64,000 bases of DNA from Eublepharis macularius. Lineage: Eukaryota; Chordata; Lepidosauria; Squamata; Eublepharidae. The position numbers and the translations under genes are program-made. The notes under the pieces are model-generated. The model ran no database searches, was not told where the DNA came from, and saw only the letters and a program-made list of their open reading frames with translations. Where the stretch lies: positions 197,694,311-197,758,310 of the forward strand of contig NC_072791.1 of the NCBI RefSeq assembly GCF_028583425.1, given 5' to 3'. Positions 22,539 through 31,500 of the stretch are shown here, in pieces (position 1 is the stretch's first letter; each line of letters starts with the position of its first letter).

Positions 22539-23171
22539 TACAATAAAATTGGTATGATTAATAATAAAAAACTTAAAATCAGCCTAAGTAAAATCTATGA
22601 AACAACAAGAACACTCACAGAACAACCCAAAAACAGTTTTACAAAAAGGTTAGGAATGTTTTCACAGAGCACTTGAAGTTTAAAAAGTTGTAATGGGTGA
22701 GTTCCCCAATGAAGGCATAAAAACCAAAAAGGCCCTGTTTTCTGGTAGCTAGCTACCAGTTTCCTTCTGAAGGAAGGACATGCTGAGCAGGGCCTCGACA
22801 GAAAATCTCTGTGAGCAGGCAAATTTGTGGGGAACCATGTAGTCCTCTTAATACCTTGATCCCAAATCATTTGGCACTTTAAAGAAGCAACACTTTGCAT
22901 TGTACTTATGAACAGACTGGTAGCCAGAGCAGTTCTTTCTAAACTAGCAAAATTGAAATGTTGAGATCGAGATGATACTCTTGAGATGTGCTATCCATCT
23001 GGCGATCTCGCCTCTATGTTTTTGACTAATTGAATGTCTAGTCTTCAAAAGCAGACTCATGTAGATTGCACTAATTTAACCCGGGTGTGGTCAGAACATA
23101 GATAACTGTTTCCAAATCCTGCTTTTCAAGAAAAGGCTGCAGCTGGTGCACCTATTGGAATAGGTTATAGG

Positions 23172-23443
23172 CAGTGCTTTTTTTCTGGGAAAAGAGGTGG
23201 TGGAACTCAGTGGGTTGCCCTTGGAGAAAATGGTCACATGGCTGGTGGCCCCGCCCCCTGATCTCCAGACAGAGGGGAGTTTAGATTGCTCTCCATGCCG
23301 CTCCAGCGGCGCTCCAGCGGCGCGGAGGGCAATCTAAACTCCCCTCTGTCTGGAGATCAGGGGGCAGGGCCACCAGCCATGTGACCATTTTCAAGAGGTT
23401 CCGGAACTCCGTTCCCCCGCGTTCCCCCTGAAAAAAAGCCCTG
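23172..23443. mobile_element. hAT-type palindromic MITE, copy 3 (perfect 8-bp TSD)
   Basis: 272 bp, from CAGTGCTTTTTTTCTGGG to CTGAAAAAAAGCCCTG. Exact GTTATAGG lies on both sides (23164-23171 and 23444-23451). The centre has a small duplication of GCTCCAGCGGC. Same family as 17052, 18735 and 42177. Confidence 0.9.
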
Positions 23444-23489
23444 GTTATAGGTACTACAAGCTACAGAGGAGACTTGAGTCTCCTTTTCA

Positions 23490-23712
23490 GTAGGCTTGCA
23501 AATCTCCAGGTAGGGCCAGGAGATCACCTAGAATTACAACAGATCACCAGACTACAGATACCTGTTCCCCTGGAGAAAATGGCTCCTTTGTAAGGTAGAC
23601 TCTCTGGCATTATATTCTGCTGAGGTCACTCCGTTCCACAAACCCCACCATTCTCAAGTTTCGCTCCTAAATCTCCAGGAATTTCCCAGTATGTAGTTGG
23701 CAACTCTATTCT
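23490..23712. repeat. Interspersed repeat of the 'GGAGATTTGGGGGTGG' family, diverged
   Basis: Contains TTCCCCTGGAGAAAATGGC, the GGCATTATA word and AATCTCCAGGAATTTCCC. These are shared with 39842-40053, 47243-47404 and 58455-58662. The family reads partly palindromic (CTCCAGG near both ends) and has no coding frame. Confidence 0.55.
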
Positions 23713-25789
23713 GCAGACACAAATCTGACAGCATCCTGAAGCGGTGGTCCTGGTTCTTTGAGAAAGTGCAACTCCGTCCAAAATATACTGATCCTTCAAA
23801 CCCTGATTAGCTATATTATCAACCAAGAGCATCTTGTCTGGACTTCAGGGGTCAATTGGCCATTAAGACCATCGGAAAAATCCTAGTGGAATGAAAGCCT
23901 AGGGGGATGTCCCCACCTCAGCTGGGGCCGCCCCAGCCCCAAGCAAGGTAAAATTCACCTCATGCAGGGCAGCCCAGCACATAGTAGGTTTGGGTTCATG
24001 TTAATGGAAGCAATAACTTCATGGAAAATCTACACATTTCCCAATTCACATGAGGCACTGACCATACAAACCACGTTACTGATGCACGGGGCGGGCAGGC
24101 TCCCGGTTCACATGAGCAGAGCAAAGTCTCTGAAGAGAGCTACAGTGACACTTCATTCCAAATCTCCAGAGTGAGACTTCTATTTCAGTGAGTATTCTCT
24201 TATATGTAGAAGGAGCTGCGGGCTTTTGTATGCACGAGAATTCTAGTTTGCTTAGGGCAGCATGTTTTTTAGCAGCATGGTTGGAGTCCCTAGTGTGCCT
24301 GCCAGTGTCAAGTTGTGAGTAGGAGAGAGTCCCCCAGAACAGCTGTTCCTCTGAACAGGAGGAGATAGTTGCAGTACATCCTATAACAGCTGCATTCATA
24401 GCAACAGCAGACAAGTACACTTTTTCTCCCTCAGTTTATGGATAAATTGTGCAGCTTTCTTGCTGCAGATGGAGTAGAAGTCCCAAGGGTTTTAAAAACA
24501 AGAATGCACAAAAGAGAAACAATTCTACCTTTTAAAAATTCGTTCATATGTGAGGGAGAGTGGCTAGGCCTGGGCTCAGATCTATCTGAAGAGACAATTT
24601 GCTGAGAAGTGGGTGCCTGTGTTCCAACGCACACTTTCTTAAGATGCCGCTAGGAGAGAAAGAGGAAGAGATACAGGAGCAAGCTGAAGACTGATTTATA
24701 CCACTCATTCTTTCAAGAGGGTTTTTTTTGGGGGGGGGGGTTAAAAAAAAACCTTTGCACAATGAATAATCTGGCAAGATCATATTTTCCATGATTTCCA
24801 GAGTCCCTGATTTGGGGGGATTCCTGACAGCACCTAGGGAGCGCTAAGTTTGGATAGTAGAGGTCACTCCTGTGAGGTCACATCCAGCGATGTTTCATCC
24901 AGGTCAAAGAGCAGCTCCTCCAACTCCTTTCCTTTCTGGGAAGTCAATTCCTCCTACTAAACTTCACAATTCAAATATAAATTCCCTCCCTTATATCACT
25001 CAGCTTAAAAAAAACAACTCTCAAAATTGTCTCCAGGTTTTTCTCGGTGTTAAGGAGAAAAATTCAGTCTGAAGGCCCATAGGAGATTGCCAACCAACAT
25101 CAGTTCCACTGTTAGTCCCCGACCAACCTCTAGCCTTCAGTATATTTATTGGTGCCTATTGAGCAGTTTCTCCTAGACTCTATGGAATACCACAGGAAAA
25201 ACGGAAATGCTGCAGCATCCACTCTCTGTAGCCACTTAAGACTTCCATTTCTCCTAGGGTCCTAGACTCTACGGTACTTCCAGCGAACTGATCTCTGTTA
25301 GGACTTCCATGCCTTTGTCAGTCCTATAGCAGGTAGGTCCAGCAGCAGAGATGGACAGAAATGGCATCATCATGATGCATTTCCATCATTTCCATCCAAA
25401 AAACCTGGAAGTGATACAGTAATACTCTAGGAAACTCATGAATATCTATGGTTTACCACAGAGATTTGGGGGATTTCTACAACATCACCACAGCAATTCC
25501 AGTTTTTTAGCTGTAAATGATGTCAAGGCATCATGCAATGCCATTTTCCCCTCCCCATTTCTTCCTGTTACTCATCTGAATAGTGGTGTGAACCAGGGAG
25601 GGTCAGTAGGAACTCTTCCAGTAGATGCAGGCCTTGCTAATCTCTGTAGATCAGTTGTCATTCTGGAGGCTGGCAAGCCTGGTCTAATGACGCTGCCACA
25701 GCATCTTTCTGTTAGTCTCTGTAAGTTTTTAAAGAGGAGGGGATCTTGGAGGGTCTCTGTTAGTGCAGGCTGCGGAACCTAATGAACCC

Positions 25790-26005
25790 ATAAATGCTTG
25801 AAGCAGCCTCATACTGCATCATACCATTGGTCTGCCATGTGAAGATTGTCTTTTCTGACAAGTAGAGGTTTTCCGGGGTCTTGGGTGGTAGAAGTTTTTC
25901 ACATCATCTGCTACTTGATTATTATAAATAGAGATTCAAGGAATTAAAACTGGGACCTGTGTGTGAAGCACTGAGCCACAGCCCCTCCCAGCTATGGCCC
26001 CACGG
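25790..26005 (-). mobile_element. tRNA-derived SINE, minus strand
   Basis: The plus strand begins with the reverse tail (GAAGCAGCCTCATACTG) and ends with degraded reverse B- and A-box words (TTAAAACTGGGACC, GAAGCACTGAGCCACAGCCCC). Same family as 13268-13455. Confidence 0.6.
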
Positions 26006-26154
26006 TGATGTGCATCATTGAGAGTATGACAAGACCTAAAAGCCTAGTCTGTTCACAATAAGTTTGCTTTATGATTGGATTCATTTCAGTGAATACTTTC
26101 CATATTAATATGCTTTAGTTGCATCTATTCTAAGTCAGATGAAAGGTTTCCACC

Positions 26155-26645
26155 TAGGGATGCCAAACTCCTGCTGGGGGTGGGGGATCCCTCGCCCCGC
26201 CCCCACACCCCACCCCTGCTTACCTGGCCAGCGGGGGGGGGAGCGCGCCTTCTGTGCGCACTGCCCTGAGGCACTGATTGCTCCCACGTGCTGCTGCTGC
26301 CCAGATTGGGCCCATTTTGGCCTGGATCGGGGCCACTGCAGAGTGCAGGAGTGCTCCTGCCTTCCGCAAGGGCCCAAAATGCACCCATTTCAGTCCAGAT
26401 CGGGCTCGTTCGGGGCCTTTTTTGGCGTGGATCGGGCCCATTTTGAGCTGCTGCGGAGCATGGGAGTGCTCCTGTGCTCCACATTGGCCCGAAACATGCC
26501 CATTTTTTCCTGGATTGGGCCCATTTCAGGCCACTGTGAAGTGCAGGAGCGCTCCCGCTCTGCACAGCAGCTCAAATCGGGCCCAATCCATGCCAAAACA
26601 GGCCCGAAATGAGCCTGATCTGGGCCGAAGGGGTGTGGTTAGGAA
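26155..26645. repeat. GC-rich element made of repeated GGGCCCATTTTGG words
   Basis: The block carries repeats of words such as ATTGGGCCCATTTTGGCC, CGGGCCCATTTTGAG and TTGGGCCCATTTCAGG, interleaved with GTGCAGGAGTGCTCC. It resembles the inside of the hAT MITE at 2735-3110, but I could not find clear terminal repeats or a TSD. The many overlapping open frames in all phases follow from the repeat unit and are not genes. Confidence 0.55.
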
Positions 26646-26689
26646 ATAAGAGCTGTACTAAAGAGGAATGGGGGCCCAGTTATGCTTTC

Positions 26690-27326
26690 TCACCCAGGGT
26701 TCACACAAATCTGGAACTGGTCCTGCATTCTCCACTCAGTGTTTTTGTTTAATTGTGTTTAGTGCAAAATGCTGTGGCTCAACTGTTAGCAGGAGCAAGC
26801 AGGAGCTTGAACATCACTCCCATCCTATAGTCTTTCCATTGGCTACCTTTCAGTTACCGTGCTGAGTTTAAGGTATTAGTTATTATGTACAAAGCTCTTC
26901 ATGGCCTTGGACCAGCATAACCTAGGAGATTGCCTCACTCCTTATGTCCCTCCACGGCAGCTTCCCTCATCTGAACAGGGTCTCTTGCAAGTGCCGACCT
27001 GCATATGGGCGAAATCAACAGCAGCCCGCACACGGGCTTTCTCTGTGGTGGCCCCCACCCTATGGAACGGTCTGCCTGAGGAGGTCAGGAGAGCACCCAC
27101 TCTCCTGGCTTTCCGCAAACGATGCAATACTGAATTATTCAAAAAGTCTTTTTACTCAGATCAGAGGGAAGTATTATAGGAAGGGGTCTCAAATGCTTCG
27201 CTAATGAGTTAGGGACCATAGACTTCACCACTGCATATTATTTATTGCTCGAATATGTAATCTTATACTACCTGTGCTTCATGTTTATCTAATGTCAGTC
27301 CTAGAATTGATTATGTTCAGTTTCAG
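26690..27326 (+). mobile_element. CR1/L2-like LINE 3' fragment, left part of a split copy
   Basis: The frame at 26901-27179 contains RAFSVVAPTLWNGLPEEV followed by RRAPTLLAFRKR, the C-terminal block typical of CR1/L2-type LINE proteins. After about 150 bp of 3' UTR the copy is interrupted by a PLE dimer and the LTR element. It resumes at 33892 with TTTCAGCAGTTCTTCAACTC, matching the 10035-10065 copy, and ends near 34100. Confidence 0.75.
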
Positions 27327-27687
27327 ATGCAGAGGAGTTAGCCGTGTTAGTCTGTAGTAGCAAAATCAAAAAGAGTCCAGTAGCACCTTTAAGACTGACC
27401 AACTTTATTGTAGCATAAGCTTTTGAGAATCACAGTTCTCTTCGTCTGATGCATGGAGGGCAAGAAGAAACTGCTCAGATATATAGGTGGAGAGGGGAGG
27501 GCGGAGTAGATGCAAGCTACTCAGAAGCTACTGTTTGCATCTACTCCGCCCTCCCCTCTCCACCTATATATCTGACCAGTTTCTTCTTGCCCTCCATGCA
27601 TCTGAAGAAGAGAACTGTGATTCTCAAAAGCTTATGCTATAATAAAGTTGATTAGTGTTAAAGGTGCTACTGGACTCTTTTTGATTT
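27327..27687. mobile_element. PLE-1 tail dimer (inverted), host of the LTR element
   Basis: Two tails face each other around a centre near 27530: the left one on minus, the right one on plus. The arms also share a 75-bp inner stretch including GGAGAGGGGAGGGCGGAG and its complement. The left flank TGTTCAGTTTCAG (27314-27326) matches TGTTCTG (27688-27694) plus TTTCAG (33892-33897), a 12-of-13 TSD later split by the LTR element. The hammerhead cores here are damaged: CAGACGA on the left arm, AAA for GAA on the right arm (27598-27637). Confidence 0.75.
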
Positions 27688-27694
27688 TGTTCTG

Positions 27695-28582
27695 TGTGAG
27701 TTTCTCCGTCAGCAGGGGGCGCCGCGTCCGTCGGGTCCGTTGTGGCGGGGGTGCGGTCAGCGCAGCCGGCGGGTCCGGGGGGTTGTCCCGCTGCTACCTA
27801 GGCCGGGCAGGCGGCCTGTCTGCTGGCTCCAGGGGTCTCAGCTTCCCTTTTGATTGGCCTCAGATGGCTCCAGGGCTGTTAAACCGTGTCTGGCAACAGG
27901 TAAGCACAGCCTCTGGGCCCAGGGATGGTCCTTCCCTCAGGACAGCCTCCCTGTTTCTCCTCCCTGGCCAGGGAGCCTCTGACCCCTTTTATCCCCTCCC
28001 TCGCTAGGGGCAGCCCCGCCCCGCTCCCCAATCGCCAGCGCCCCAGGTGAGGCTCATTATCTGTCCCAACGCCGGCAGCAACACCTGCCTCCAGCCTTTC
28101 CGGGGTGGGAAGCCTGGTGCTCCTTCCTCCCGCCTCCCAGCTGCCATTGGGCGCCCTTCCCCCGTCTCCCTGGTGGGCGGGCGGGCCGGCCTATCGCCTG
28201 CCGCCGCCGGGGCCGGTTCCCACCCCCTCGCTGCCTCGCGGCCCCGGGCGAGGCTCGGCCTCGCAAGCGCGGGCCTCGCGGCTGCGCCACCTCGCCTCTG
28301 CCGTCGTCGCCGCCACCGCATTGGGGCCGTCTGCCCTGGAGGCGTCCGCTCCGGCGGCCGCCCAGCCTGCCGGTTTGCTTCCCCCGGGTCGCTTCCTCCC
28401 GCCCGGGTTGCTGCCGCCGCCGCCTCCTCCGCGGCGCCGCGACAGCGCTTCGCCCGGCCGCCGGGCCGGCTGCCGCGGCCGCGCCCGTCCGCCGCCGCGC
28501 CTGCCCCGGCTAGGTGAGTTGTGGGGCCCCTGGAGGCGGGGGGGGCGGCGGCGAGGAGGGAGGGGAGGCTCGTCCCCGGACA
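27695..28582 (-). repeat. 3' LTR of the Gmr1-like element
   Basis: 888 bp, very GC-rich. As the element reads right to left, this is its downstream LTR. It contains a TATA-like GGATAAAAGGGG on the minus strand around 27984-27995 and the TAG stop codon of the gag-pol frame (28004-28006). Confidence 0.92.
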
Positions 28583-31500
28583 CGCCCTCCCCCTTTCGCT
28601 CCCAGATGCAGGTGGGTCTTCCTCGTGCATTCTTGACAGGAAGTCGGCGTTCCGGTGCAGGTGCCCTGGTCGGTGTCTCGTCACAAAACTGAAAGGTAAG
28701 AGCGACATATACCATCTAAGTATGCGGGCATTGTGGTCCTTCATCCGCGCCATCCACAAGAGGGGGGCATGGTCCGTAACCAGGGTGAAGGGGTTATTGG
28801 TGAGGTAATACTGGAGGGCCCCCACCGCCCACTTGACGGCCAAGGCCTCCTTCTCCACTGTGGCATACTGCCGCTCGGCCTTCTGCAACTTGCGACTTAG
28901 GAAGAGGACTGGCCGCTCCACCCCGTCGATTTCCTGAGAGAGCACGGCTCCGAGCCCCGTGTCCGAGGCATCAGTGTGGACGACGAAAGGCTCATTGAAG
29001 TTGGGATTGTGGAGGACCGGGGCGTTGGACAGGGCCCCCCGGAGCGCCCGGAAGGCCTCATCGGCCGTTGCCGTCCAGGGGAGCTTGGTAGGCAGTCCTT
29101 TCCGGAGGAGATCTGTCAGGGGGCTGGCCCGGGATGCGAAGTTCGGAATGAACTTGCTGTAATATCCGACCAATCCCAGGAAGCGTCGGAGCTGCTTCTT
29201 GGTGGTCGGACGGGGACAGTCCTCCAGCGTGGCCACCTTCTCGGGGACCGGCCTCAGCACGCCGCGGCCAACTATAAATCCCAGGTATTTGACCTCCTGG
29301 AAGCCCACCCGGCTCTTCTGCGGGTTTGCCCGTAGGCCGGCAGCGTCCAGGGCTTGCAGAACCCGGCGAAGGTGTTGCATGTGGGAGGGCCAGTCGGGGC
29401 TGAAGACGAGAATATCGTCGATGTAGGCGGCGGTAAACCCCTGGCACTGGGCTAATGCCGTGTCTACCAGCCGCTGGAAGGTGGCGGCCGCCCCGTGTAG
29501 CCCGAAGGGCATCATGCGAAATTGGAACAGCCCCTGGGGCGTGGCGAAGGCTGTCTTCTCCTTGTCACCTTCCGCCATGGGCACTTGCCAATAGCCCTTC
29601 GTCAGATCCAGGGCTGTCAGATATCGGGCGGTGCCCAGTTGGTCGATGAGGGTTTCCGCCCGCGGCATGGGGTAGGCGTCAAACTGCGCGATGCGGTTGA
29701 CCTCCCGGAAGTCAATGCAGAAGCGGACGGATCCGTCGGGCTTCGGCACTAGCACCACAGGGCTCCTCCATGGGCTGCGGGAGGGCTCGATAACCCCGAG
29801 CTGGAGCATGTCAGCTACCTCGCGGTCCACTTCATCCCACTGCTTCCGGGGCAAGGGCCGCCAGGGTGCCCGGACCACCCGCCCCGGCGGGGTAGGTATG
29901 GCATGGGTCACCGTCGTGGTGCATCCTGGGATCCGTGAGAAGCTGTGGGGGAAGTCCCTCAGCAACTGTTCCACCTGCTCACGCTGTTCCGGGAGGAGCG
30001 CCGGGTCTAGCGTGGGGGCCTCCGGGGGGCCCCCCCGGGGGGTCCAGGGCAGGTTTCCATCGGCGGGCTCCAGGGGGTCGGCGGCGAGTTGACACGCCTG
30101 CGGCTCCCGCTCCCGCCACGCCTTGATGTCGTTGACGTGCAGCCTCTTGGCTTGTCGCCGCGAGGGGCCCCACTGGACCAGATATGTCAGAGGGCCCAGC
30201 ACCCGGGTGATTGTAAAGGGGCCCCTCCAGGGGTCTCCGGCTTGTTGCGGGCCAAAGACTCGCCGGTTGACCAGGACCTTGTCGCCTTCCTGGAAGGTGC
30301 GTAGCCGGGCTCCCTTGTCATAGCGCTCTTTTTGGGCCTCCTGGGCCTCAGCCAGATTGCGCTGAGCCGTCTCCCGGGCGAGCTGGAGGCGTTCCTTCAA
30401 CTCCCGCACGTAGTCCGGCGCTGCTGTTGCGGGGTCGTCTCGGGGGGTCGCCCATTGCTCCTCGACCACCCCCAAGATGCCTCGTGGCCGCCGGCCGTAC
30501 AACAGCTCGAAGGGGGCGTAGCCGGTGGATGCCTGAGGGGTTTCCCGTAGGGCGAAGAGGAGGGGATCGACCAGAAGATCCCATTGGTTTGGCTTGTCCC
30601 GTGCCAGCTTCCGCAACATGGCTTTGATGGTCTGGTTGAGGCGCTCCACCAGGCCGTCGGTCTGCGGGTGATAGATGGACGTAAAGATCTGGCGGATGCC
30701 TAGGGTTGAGCAGAGCTGTCGTGTCAAGGAGGCCGTGAAGGGTGTCCCACAGTCGGTGAGGATTTCCCGGGGCAACCCCACGTGGGCGAAGAACCGCATC
30801 AGTGCTCTAGCGACGCCGGCCGCCTGCATGGACCGCAGGGGAATCGCCTCGGGATAGCGGGTGGCGTAGTCAACCAAGACCAGTAGGAACCGGCAGCCGC
30901 GGGCCGTACGTGGCAGTGGTCCCACGAAGTCCATGGCTAGGCGGTCGAAGGGGGTCTGTACGAGCGGCAGGGGCATCAGTGGGGCTTTGGGGGCCGGTCG
31001 GGTGGATGCTCGCTGGCACACTGGGCAGGAGCGGCAGAAGGCCTTGACGTCAGCAGCCACGGACGGCCAGAAGAAGTGGGCCAGGACCCGGGCCAGCGTA
31101 TTATTGGCCCCCTGATGGCCGGCCCAGGCGTGGTCGTGGGCGTAGGAGAGGACGGAGGCCCGGAAGGCCTGCGGGACCAGCAACTGCCGGGTCTCAACCC
31201 CCCGACTGGCAGTCAGCCTGTACCAGAGGCCCATTTCCTTGACAATTCGGGGGTAGCGGCCAGCCCTCCGCCCGTCCCGGATGCACCCCTCACTTACCGC
31301 CACGGCGTCCCGGAGGGACTCGAGGGTAACATCAGTCGCCTGGGCCTCCCGGAAGGCGGGATCGGCACCCCAGGAGGGTGGCGAGGGATCATCAGGCGAT
31401 GCCGAGGTCCCGGCACGGGGCTCGGGGTCAGTGGTGGCGGGGAGGGCCTCCGCTGGCGAGGTCTGCAACCGCACCTCCAGGCCTGGCGCATCTCGGCCCA

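Larger units (their letters stand above)
22353..22553. mobile_element. PLE-1 tail dimer (inverted) with perfect 12-bp TSD
   Basis: Exact ATGATTAATAAT flanks the insert (22341-22352 and 22554-22565). The left part is a PLE-1 tail on the minus strand (from the reverse of AACACGGCTAACTCC at its outer end); the right part is a shorter tail on the plus strand. They meet head-to-head around 22480-22495. Each arm carries a hammerhead-like motif. The same tail lies at the end of the coding PLE at 37243-38811, which gives the family assignment. Confidence 0.8.

Noticed and set aside
26125..26649. Overlapping open frames of 70-157 codons on both strands
   Set aside because: All come from the repeated GGGCCCATTTTGG unit; frames on both strands have the same composition.
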